Below are positions 14,920 through 22,210 of a stretch of 25,508 bases of DNA, piece after piece; position 1 is the stretch's first letter, and each line of letters begins with the position of its first letter. Made by a program: the position numbers and the translations under genes. The notes below the pieces were generated by a model. The model did no database searches. It saw only the letters and a list, made by a program, of their open reading frames with translations, and had not been told where the DNA came from. This DNA comes from Marinobacterium_E sp035458585. GTDB taxonomy: Bacteria > Pseudomonadota > Gammaproteobacteria > Pseudomonadales > Balneatricaceae. The stretch is from the NCBI GenBank assembly GCA_035458585.1, contig DATHZN010000024.1, forward strand, positions 1-25,508. The letters are read 5' to 3'.

Positions 14920-16050
14920 GTGCGCACTACCTGGTTAGTTACTCTTGCCATCCTGATTATTGCTCTCGCTTGGTGGCAGCTAAAGCCTCCGCCAATCACT
15001 GAGCTGAAACTGTACCGAGTTGAAACTGGCCGGGTTGAGAGCATATCGGCAAACAGTCGTGCCGGTACCGTTTACGCTTGCACCAGCGCCGCCCTCTCTC
15101 TGCGCGTCGGCGGTCGGGTTGCACAACTCTACATAGATGAGGGAGACCAGGTTAAGGTCAACCAACTGCTGCTTGAGTTAGACAATGCGGAGGAGCAGGC
15201 TCGACTGGCGTTGGCCGAGGCCGATCTGCGAGCGGCTCAATTGGAGCAACGCCGTACCTGTAATGCAGCCGCACTGGCGCAGCGAGAGGCCGACCGGGCT
15301 GAGTCACTGCTCAACCAGAAACTTGTCTCCCGCGAGAGCCTCGATAAACTCAAGACCGATGCGCAGCTTATGGCGCTCAGTTGCAGCCAGAGCCAAGCGA
15401 TGCGTGATCACAGTATTGCTGCTCGCGATTTGGCGCAGATACAGCTCAACAGTACAAAACTCTACGCCCCCTTCACCGGCACCGTTGCTGCCGTCAACGG
15501 AGATGTTGGCGAAATTGTTACCCCCTCACCACCAGGCATCCAAACACCGCCTGCGGTGGAGTTAATCGATGACTCCTGTCTTTATATCGAGGCACCGATC
15601 GACGAGGTAGAGGCCTCCCGAGTGAATGTGGGCCAACAGACCAGGGTCACGCTAGATGCGTTTCGGGACCAGGTCTTTATTGGCGCCGTATCGCGCACGG
15701 GTACAAGAGTGTCCGCGCTTGAAAAGCAGGCGCGCACGCTGGACGTTGAGGTGACACTGATTGACCCTCCAGACGAGGTGCGCCTTTTAGTGGGCTACTC
15801 AGCAGACGTGGAGATTATTACCGGCCACGCCGATCAGGTACTTCGTGTACCCACTGAAGCTCTGCTGGGCGGAGACCAGTTGATACGTTTCAACCCTGAC
15901 TCTCGTCACTTAGAGAAGGTGAAGGTCGAGGTGGGTTTATCAAACTGGAGCTGGAGTGAAATTAACTCTGGAATCAGTGAAGGCGATCAGATTCTGACTC
16001 GACTCGAGAATCTCGATCAACTCCTTAGCAGCGAGGTGAAGCCCTTGTGA
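14920..16050 (+). CDS. Periplasmic adaptor (membrane fusion) subunit of an ABC efflux system, MacA/HlyD-like
   Basis: 376 residues. A single N-terminal TM (TTWLVTLAILIIALAWW) anchors the protein. A half lipoyl domain follows (SLRVGGRVAQLYIDEGDQVKVNQLLLELD, about 65-88), then a long helical hairpin (about 88-176) with its turn near KLVS (134-137), the second lipoyl half (YAPFTGTVAAVNGDVGEIV), and beta-barrel and membrane-proximal domains to the end. Such adaptors join an inner-membrane pump to a TolC-type outer-membrane channel. Two hairpin cysteines, Cys114 and Cys155, lie symmetrically about the turn and could form a disulfide. The start is GTG at 14920 with GAGGAG 5 bases upstream, 30 bases after holC. 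Its last bases overlap the ATPase gene as GTGA. No TolC-like gene is in the window, so the channel would have to be encoded elsewhere. Confidence 0.88.
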   Translation: MRTTWLVTLAILIIALAWWQLKPPPITELKLYRVETGRVESISANSRAGTVYACTSAALSLRVGGRVAQLYIDEGDQVKVNQLLLELDNAEEQARLALAEADLRAAQLEQRRTCNAAALAQREADRAESLLNQKLVSRESLDKLKTDAQLMALSCSQSQAMRDHSIAARDLAQIQLNSTKLYAPFTGTVAAVNGDVGEIVTPSPPGIQTPPAVELIDDSCLYIEAPIDEVEASRVNVGQQTRVTLDAFRDQVFIGAVSRTGTRVSALEKQARTLDVEVTLIDPPDEVRLLVGYSADVEIITGHADQVLRVPTEALLGGDQLIRFNPDSRHLEKVKVEVGLSNWSWSEINSGISEGDQILTRLENLDQLLSSEVKPL

Positions 16051-16742
16051 TTGAGTTGCGACAGCTAAGCCGCCACTATCAGATTGGGAGTGAGTTGGTC
16101 AAAGCGCTGGACCAGTTTAATCTATCGATCGGCGCTGGCGACTACCTCAGCGTTATGGGCCCCTCCGGTTCGGGAAAATCGACCCTGCTGAATCAGCTTG
16201 GATTACTCGACACGCCCAGCTCGGGAAGCTACACCTTTGATGGCGCTGAGACGACAACACTGAGTGAAGGCCAACGCGCCGAACTCCGTAACCACAATGT
16301 CGGCTTCGTATTTCAGGCCTACCACCTCATTGATCGTCTCACAGCACTCGAGAACGTCGAACTCCCCCTAACGCTGGCTGGCGTTGAGCCCCAAGTACGC
16401 AAAGAGCGCGCCAGCGCGCTGCTGAATCAGCTAGGACTGGATAAGTTCCTGCAACAGCGACCACAGCAGCTATCAGGCGGACAGCGCCAGCGGATCGCGA
16501 TCGCCCGCGCGGTCATCACCCAACCAAGACTTCTGCTAGCTGATGAGCCCACTGGCAATCTAGACTCACACTCCGGTGCAGGTGTAGTCGAGCTTCTGGA
16601 GCAACTTAACACGGCGGGTATAACACTGGTTGTGGTGACACATGACCCTGAGCTGGGTGCTCGAGCCAAGCGCCAACTGCTCATGGTTGATGGTCAGCTG
16701 CGCACAGAGACTGCCAGGGAGACGCACGGTGCGCCTGCTTGA
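16047..16742 (+). CDS. ABC transporter ATP-binding protein, MacB/LolD type
   Basis: 231-residue cytoplasmic ATPase driving the two FtsX-like permeases downstream. All motifs are intact: Walker A GPSGSGKST (38-46), Q-loop FVFQAYH, signature LSGGQRQRIAIARA from 142, Walker B LLLADEP (162-168) followed by TGNLD, and the H-loop VTHD with His199. The short form with LLADEPTGNLD is characteristic of the MacB/LolD/FtsE subgroup, whose members power mechanotransmission rather than classical transmembrane transport. GTG at 16047 overlaps the adaptor stop by 4 bases (GTGA). It overlaps the first permease by 14 bases. The substrate is unknown. Confidence 0.92.
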   Translation: MIELRQLSRHYQIGSELVKALDQFNLSIGAGDYLSVMGPSGSGKSTLLNQLGLLDTPSSGSYTFDGAETTTLSEGQRAELRNHNVGFVFQAYHLIDRLTALENVELPLTLAGVEPQVRKERASALLNQLGLDKFLQQRPQQLSGGQRQRIAIARAVITQPRLLLADEPTGNLDSHSGAGVVELLEQLNTAGITLVVVTHDPELGARAKRQLLMVDGQLRTETARETHGAPA

Positions 16743-17949
16743 TCAGCTAGAGTTCAGTTTTCAACTTTTCATGCGCCAGAAATTTCGCACCCTAATGGCC
16801 TTGCTGGCTGTCAGTATCGGTGTAACGTCAGTCCTGCTGCTCACTGGACTCTCTGAGGGCGCACGCCAGTTCGTCCTGCGAGAGTTCTCCTTGCTAGGTA
16901 AGGATACGCTAATCATGTTGCCCGGACGCAAGGAGACCCAGGGTGGACTGCCCCCGCTCACCGGTGAATCAGCTCGTGATCTGACCCTGGAGGATGCTGC
17001 CGCACTCAACCGCCTGGCAGAGGTGGAGTATACCGTGCCACTGATCGTCGGACTTACTGAGGCCTACACCGGCGGGCTGAACCGGGAATTGATTGTGCTG
17101 GGAAGCAATGAGCGTCTGTTGGAATTACGCGGTTTAAAACTCCAACAGGGCCGCAATCTACCCGCGAACAGTGACCGGCAGAGCTCACCTGTCGTGCTCA
17201 TTGGCGCCGAGGTGGCGCAAGAACTCTATCCCAACCAGAACCCACTGGGGCAATGGCTTCGGCTGGGGGACAGGCGTTTTCGCGTCATTGGGGTACTCAC
17301 TTCCTCGGGTGTCTCGCTCGGGACGGATATGAGTAATAGCGTAATCATTCCCATTCAGGCATCACAGCAGCTATTCAACTCCCCTGGTCTCTTCCGGTTA
17401 CTGATCAAACTCTATTCTGAAGACCAACTGGACGAGGTCAAACCAGCGATGCTCCAACTGATCGCCAGTCGTCATTCAGGCGAGCCCGATGTCACACTGG
17501 TCACTCAGGACGCACTGCTCGCCACCTTCGACAAGATTCTCGCAGTGCTCACCGCCGGAGTGGTAGGTATCGCGGCGATCAGCCTGTTAGTTGCGGGGGT
17601 TTTGGTTATGAATATAACGCTAATAAGCGTCACTCAACGAACCGAAGAGATAGGACTGTTGAAGGCTCTGGGGGCTGCCGAGGGCACTGTACTTGCACTC
17701 TTTCTCCTAGAGGCCGCACTGCTGGCTCTTGCCGGTGCTCTGCTCGGTGTGCTCTTAGCCATCATGCTACTGGCATTGGGGAGTCTGCAGTGGCCAGCCC
17801 TTCCACTGCAAATTCCCCTTTGGGCATTGATCAGCGCGATCAGTGTTGCTCTTGGCGTAGCGCTGATCTTCGCGTGGCTGCCCGCACGGCGCGCTGCGCG
17901 CATGGATCCCGTCGATGCATTGCGGGGGATCAATCATGCGCACCAGTGA
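16729..17949 (+). CDS. MacB-like ABC permease (FtsX family), first of two paralogues
   Basis: 406 residues with the four-TM MacB plan: TM1 near residues 20-40 (FRTLMALLAVSIGVTSVLLL), a periplasmic MacB core domain (about 45-265), then three C-terminal TMs with the FtsX-type cytoplasmic loop TEEIGLLKALGA and a terminal PARRAARMDPVDALR. I chose GTG at 16729 (MRLLDQLEFSFQLF), which has AGGGAG 7 bases upstream. The frame stays open to an upstream ATG at 16642, but that would overlap the ATPase by 101 bases and add residues unlike the family. It overlaps the ATPase by 14 bases and the second permease by 14 bases. It probably forms a heterodimer with the next gene product, since MacB-type systems need two permease halves and here the halves are separate genes. 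Confidence 0.9.
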   Translation: MRLLDQLEFSFQLFMRQKFRTLMALLAVSIGVTSVLLLTGLSEGARQFVLREFSLLGKDTLIMLPGRKETQGGLPPLTGESARDLTLEDAAALNRLAEVEYTVPLIVGLTEAYTGGLNRELIVLGSNERLLELRGLKLQQGRNLPANSDRQSSPVVLIGAEVAQELYPNQNPLGQWLRLGDRRFRVIGVLTSSGVSLGTDMSNSVIIPIQASQQLFNSPGLFRLLIKLYSEDQLDEVKPAMLQLIASRHSGEPDVTLVTQDALLATFDKILAVLTAGVVGIAAISLLVAGVLVMNITLISVTQRTEEIGLLKALGAAEGTVLALFLLEAALLALAGALLGVLLAIMLLALGSLQWPALPLQIPLWALISAISVALGVALIFAWLPARRAARMDPVDALRGINHAHQ

Positions 17950-19132
17950 TCTGTTGCAGTTCACACTGCATAGTATTCGCGCTAACCCTTTGCGCTCTGC
18001 CCTGACAATGCTTGGTATCGCCATTGGTATACTGTCTGTCGTACTTCTCACCAGTCTCGGCAAAGGGGTGCAGGGGTATGTACTTCAAACTTTCTCTCAA
18101 TTCGGTACCCGAATTATTGCCATCAACCCCGGCAGAACTCAGACCGGAGGGGCTGGTGCGCTTTTCGCAAGCACTCGACCCATCACTCTCGAAGATGCAT
18201 GGGCGTTGCAAAATATCCCCGGCGTCGAGACGGCGGTTCCCGTCGTTCAGGGAACCGGGGCAATTGAGCGCGATAACCGTGTCCGCTACACCGATATCTT
18301 AGGTGTCAACCACCAGATGCCTCAAGCCTGGCAGTTCGAGCTTGCGCAAGGCCAATTCCTACCGGACGCTAGCGGCACCTACCCGCAGCCCTATGCGGTA
18401 CTCGGGAGTAAAGTCTGGCGCGAGTTGTTCAACGGTCGAGAAGCGCTTGGCGAGTTTATCCGCGTGGGTGGCGAGCGTTACCGTGTGGTGGGTGTACTGG
18501 AGACCAAGGGGCAAATGCTCGGCTATGACCTTGATGACATCGTTTATATCGATGCCGAACGAGCACTGGGGCTTTTCAACCGTCCAGGACTAATGGAGAT
18601 CGATCTCACCTACTCTGCTGCTTACACCGGCGATCAGATCTCTAATGCCGCAACCGCTCTACTAACTCGGCGCCACGGTAACGAGGACTTCTCGTTAATG
18701 ACTCAGGATCAGATGATGAATACGCTGGGTCGAATTCTCGACATATTGCGCCTGAGTGTTGCGGGACTCGGGACAATATCACTGGTTGTGGGCAGTATCG
18801 GCATACTGACCATTATGGTCACCGCTGTGCATGAGCGTCGCGCGGAGATAGGCCTGATTCGGGCGCTGGGGGGCTCTAGCCAGACCATCAGCCTAATATT
18901 CTTGGCTGAGTCGGTGTTGCTCTCACTTTTGGGAGGGATTGCAGGACTGTTGACCGCACTGCTACTGCTTCTAGGTGCTCAGCTCTTCATTCCCAACCTG
19001 CCGGTACAACTAGCACCAGGTTACCTCATTCTGGCCATGGCGATCGCCTTTATCACTGGCCTGTTGAGCGGCATTATTCCGGCTCGCCAAGCAGCGGCAC
19101 TTCATCCCATCGCGGCATTGCAATCCGAGTAG
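17936..19132 (+). CDS. MacB-like ABC permease (FtsX family), second of two paralogues
   Basis: 398 residues, clearly related to the preceding permease: TM1 LRSALTMLGIAIGILSVVLL, a periplasmic core, then TMs with the loop RRAEIGLIRALGG and the terminal PARQAAALHPIAALQSE. I chose ATG at 17936 (MRTSDLLQFTL) because GGGGGA sits 6 bases upstream. An ATG at 17915 in frame lacks a good site and would add seven residues. The 14-base overlap with the first permease has the same length as that permease's overlap with the ATPase gene. The pair probably arose by tandem duplication. It is last in the export operon; 89 bases separate it from the valS start. Confidence 0.9.
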   Translation: MRTSDLLQFTLHSIRANPLRSALTMLGIAIGILSVVLLTSLGKGVQGYVLQTFSQFGTRIIAINPGRTQTGGAGALFASTRPITLEDAWALQNIPGVETAVPVVQGTGAIERDNRVRYTDILGVNHQMPQAWQFELAQGQFLPDASGTYPQPYAVLGSKVWRELFNGREALGEFIRVGGERYRVVGVLETKGQMLGYDLDDIVYIDAERALGLFNRPGLMEIDLTYSAAYTGDQISNAATALLTRRHGNEDFSLMTQDQMMNTLGRILDILRLSVAGLGTISLVVGSIGILTIMVTAVHERRAEIGLIRALGGSSQTISLIFLAESVLLSLLGGIAGLLTALLLLLGAQLFIPNLPVQLAPGYLILAMAIAFITGLLSGIIPARQAAALHPIAALQSE

Positions 19133-19165
19133 CGCCCTGTGCTGTATAACCGGTTTCACTCCGGG

Positions 19166-19171
19166 TATAAT
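19166..19171 (+). promoter_or_regulatory. Consensus -10 element, likely valS promoter
   Basis: A perfect TATAAT lies 50 bases before the valS ATG in the gap after the export operon. The -35 region is poor at every spacing I tried (TGTATA at 17 bases), so only the -10 is assigned. It suggests valS does not depend on read-through from pepA-holC and the export genes. Confidence 0.4.
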
Positions 19172-19221
19172 CTGACCCCTTTGATTAATCAGTGTTTGCT
19201 AAAAAGAGACAACGCAACCTC

Positions 19222-22077
19222 ATGGATAAGACCTACCAGCCGCAGGCGATAGAACAGAAGTGGTACCAAGACTGGGAAGAGAAGGGTTACTTTGCCCCAC
19301 AGGGTGAAGGTGATGCTTACTCAATCATGATTCCACCACCTAACGTCACCGGTAGCCTGCACATGGGCCACGCATTCCAGCACACGCTGATGGATACGCT
19401 GATCCGCTACCGCCGTATGCAGGGTCGCAACACCCTCTGGCAAGTCGGTACTGACCACGCGGGTATCGCCACGCAAATGGTTGTTGAGCGCAAACTGGCG
19501 GCTCAGACGGGCGAGAGCCGTTACGATCTTGGCCGCGAAGCGTTTATTGAAAAAGTATGGGAGTGGAAGGCTGAATCGGGCGGTACCATCACCCGACAGA
19601 TGCGTCGTCTAGGCAACTCTGTTGACTGGCCGACAGAGCGCTTCACAATGGACTCAGGCTTCTATCACGCGGTCCAGGAGGTGTTCGTCAGACTTTACGA
19701 TGACGGTCTGATATACCGGGGTAAGCGCCTAGTAAACTGGGATCCAAAACTGCACACAGCAATCTCTGACCTTGAAGTTGAGAACCGGGAAGTTAAAGGC
19801 AAGATGTGGTACATCCGATACCCGCTTGCAGATGGTGTTCTAACAAAGGATGGCTTGGACTATATTGTCGTCGGCACAACGCGACCAGAAACACTGCTGG
19901 GCGACAGCGGAGTGGCTGTTAACCCCGAAGATGAGCGCTACGAAAATCTCGTCGGAGCTTATATTGAACTGCCGCTTGTTGGCCGTCGCATCCCGATCGT
20001 TGCTGACGAGCATGCCAGCATGGAGAAAGGCACTGGTTGCGTAAAGATAACGCCGGCGCACGACTTCAATGACTATCAGGTCGGTCAGCGTCAGAAGCTA
20101 CCCATGATAAACGTACTGACACTAAACGCTGATATCCGCGATGAAGCCCAGACGTTTAACTTCGACGGTAGCGTCAACACAGAGCTCGATCCGAGCCTGC
20201 CGGAAAAATATCGCGGTATGGAGCGCTTCGCAGCGCGGCGTGCCATCGTCGCTGAACTCGAGGATCTCGGCCTGTTAGTTAAGATCGAAGAGAACGCCAT
20301 GACGGTCCCTTACGGTGATCGAGGGGGTGTTGTGATTGAGCCCATGCTGACGGACCAGTGGTTCTGTGATGCGAAAACACTGGCGAAGCCAGCCATTAAG
20401 GCGGTAGAAGATGGCGATATTCGGTTTGTGCCTAAGCAGTACGAGAACATGTACTTCGCTTGGATGCGTGACATCCAGGACTGGTGTATCTCGCGCCAGC
20501 TCTGGTGGGGTCACCGGATTCCTGCTTTTTATGACGACGCAGGCAACGTCTATGTCGCAAACTCAGCACAGGCAGCCCGGGAAAAATACAATCTGGACCC
20601 AGAATTGGCACTGCGTCAGGATGACGATGTACTCGATACCTGGTTCAGCTCTGCGTTGTGGACCTTTGGTACTCTGGGCTGGCCAGAAAATACTGACCGT
20701 CTAAAAACCTTCCATCCCAGTGACACCCTTGTCACAGGCTTCGACATCATCTTCTTCTGGGTCGCCCGCATGATCATGATGACCATGCACTTTATGAAGG
20801 ATGAGAATGGCAAGCCTCAGGTACCGTTCAAAAATGTTTATGTGACCGGTCTGATCCGCGACGAGAGCGGCGACAAGATGTCCAAATCTAAGGGTAACGT
20901 ACTGGATCCACTGGATATGATCGACGGTATTCCCTTAGCTGATCTGCTAGAGAAACGTACTGGCAACATGATGCAGCCACAACTGGCTGAAAAGATCGCT
21001 AAACGCACTGAGGCGCAGTTCCCTGAGGGTATATCTGCGCACGGTACGGATGCATTGCGCTTTACCCTGGCAGCACTGGCCTCAACGGGTCGTGATATCA
21101 ATTGGGATATGAAACGCCTAGAGGGCTACCGTAACTTCTGTAACAAGCTATGGAATGCGGCTCGCTACGTATTGATGAACACTGATGGCGAAGACTGTGG
21201 CCAGACCGGCAACGAGGTCGAGCTGTCATTAGCAGATCGTTGGATTATTAGCGAACTTCAGCGTACGGAAGAGACGTTGACAAGGCACCTTGACGAGTAC
21301 CGTTTTGACCTTGCAGCTCAGTCACTCTATGACTTTGTCTGGAACCAGTACTGTGACTGGTATCTGGAGCTATCGAAACCCGTACTCTGGGACGAGGCAG
21401 CCTCGCAGGAGGCGAAGCGTGGCACACGCCGCACTCTGGTGCGAGTGCTTGAAACCATCTTACGTCTGAGCCATCCGATCATGCCATTTATCTCCGAGGA
21501 GATCTGGCACCAAATCAAAGGGTTGGCAGGTGTAGAGGGTGAAACCCTGATGTTGCAAGCCTTCCCTGTAGCCAACAGGGAGCGCATCGATACTCAGGCT
21601 GAGTCTGATATTGAATGGCTCAAAGGTGTTATCACAGCGGTTCGTAACATTCGGGGAGAGATGAAAATATCGCCCTCAACTGACCTTGACCTTCTGTTTG
21701 CCAACGGCAGCGATGAAGATAAGCGTCGACTGGATGCCAACGCGACGTTCCTCAAGAAGCTGGCGAAACTCCAGAGTATCACCTGGCTAAACGCCGATGA
21801 TGCAAAGCCGATGGCAGCAACACAGCTCGTGGGCTCCATGGAGGTGCTTGTACCGATGGCTGGTCTGATTGATAAAGAGACAGAACTGGCGCGTCTGCAG
21901 AAAGAGATTGAACGTCTGCAGGGGGAGATTGATCGGGTCGAGAAGAAACTGAGCAACGAGAAATTTGTCGCTAACGCACCTGAGGCAGTTGTTGTGAAAG
22001 AGCGTAACAAGGCGGAGGACGCCCTCAGAGCCAAAACGTTACTTGAGGAACAGTATCGAAATATCGAAGCGCTTTAG
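19222..22077 (+). CDS. valS: Valyl-tRNA synthetase, class I
   Basis: Charges tRNA-Val and edits misactivated threonine. 951 residues from ATG 19222, matching the E. coli length; MDKTYQPQAIEQKWY aligns with the E. coli start MEKTYNPQDIEQ. A GTG at 19192 in the same frame would add ten basic residues and has no ribosome site. The HIGH-type motif is HMGH at 47-50 in PPPNVTGSLHMGHA; the CP1 editing domain follows with TTRPETLLGD and the GTGCVKITPAHDFND stretch; KMSKS is at 552-556 (GDKMSKSKGNV). The anticodon-binding domain includes the segment with SHPIMPFISEEIWH. The C-terminal coiled coil (LIDKETELARLQKEIERL onward) that clamps tRNA-Val is present. It is followed by a terminator. Confidence 0.97.
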   Translation: MDKTYQPQAIEQKWYQDWEEKGYFAPQGEGDAYSIMIPPPNVTGSLHMGHAFQHTLMDTLIRYRRMQGRNTLWQVGTDHAGIATQMVVERKLAAQTGESRYDLGREAFIEKVWEWKAESGGTITRQMRRLGNSVDWPTERFTMDSGFYHAVQEVFVRLYDDGLIYRGKRLVNWDPKLHTAISDLEVENREVKGKMWYIRYPLADGVLTKDGLDYIVVGTTRPETLLGDSGVAVNPEDERYENLVGAYIELPLVGRRIPIVADEHASMEKGTGCVKITPAHDFNDYQVGQRQKLPMINVLTLNADIRDEAQTFNFDGSVNTELDPSLPEKYRGMERFAARRAIVAELEDLGLLVKIEENAMTVPYGDRGGVVIEPMLTDQWFCDAKTLAKPAIKAVEDGDIRFVPKQYENMYFAWMRDIQDWCISRQLWWGHRIPAFYDDAGNVYVANSAQAAREKYNLDPELALRQDDDVLDTWFSSALWTFGTLGWPENTDRLKTFHPSDTLVTGFDIIFFWVARMIMMTMHFMKDENGKPQVPFKNVYVTGLIRDESGDKMSKSKGNVLDPLDMIDGIPLADLLEKRTGNMMQPQLAEKIAKRTEAQFPEGISAHGTDALRFTLAALASTGRDINWDMKRLEGYRNFCNKLWNAARYVLMNTDGEDCGQTGNEVELSLADRWIISELQRTEETLTRHLDEYRFDLAAQSLYDFVWNQYCDWYLELSKPVLWDEAASQEAKRGTRRTLVRVLETILRLSHPIMPFISEEIWHQIKGLAGVEGETLMLQAFPVANRERIDTQAESDIEWLKGVITAVRNIRGEMKISPSTDLDLLFANGSDEDKRRLDANATFLKKLAKLQSITWLNADDAKPMAATQLVGSMEVLVPMAGLIDKETELARLQKEIERLQGEIDRVEKKLSNEKFVANAPEAVVVKERNKAEDALRAKTLLEEQYRNIEAL

Positions 22078-22098
22078 CAGCAAACCACACCAACATCT

Positions 22099-22134
22099 GG
22101 GAGCCCTCGTGAAAGCGAATCGGCTCCTTTTTTT
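22099..22134 (+). terminator. Rho-independent terminator after valS
   Basis: GGAGCC (22100-22105) pairs with GGCTCC (22122-22127), with a possible inner TCG/CGA stem, followed directly by seven Ts (22128-22134). It lies 22 bases after the valS stop. Confidence 0.85.
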
Positions 22135-22160
22135 GGCAGGGCACCGGATTACCTCCTAAA

Positions 22161-22189
22161 CTGACTGAGTCAGATGAAATTGAGTCAGA
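22161..22189. repeat. Dyad and 15-base-period direct repeat upstream of the chemoreceptor gene
   Basis: CTGACTGAGTCAG (22161-22173) is a perfect palindrome with a one-base centre. TGAGTCAGA occurs at 22166-22174 and again at 22181-22189, a 15-base period. The block ends 21 bases before the chemoreceptor ATG. Candidate regulator-binding site; the flagellar sigma-28 consensus is not clearly met here. Confidence 0.4.
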
Positions 22190-22210
22190 CTAATTCATTG
22201 GAGTCCGTGG

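Noticed and set aside
22157..22188. Sigma-28 flagellar promoter (TAAA...GAAATTGA) before the chemoreceptor
   Set aside because: The -35 half matches at TAAA but the -10 half matches GCCGATAA at only 3 of 8 positions.
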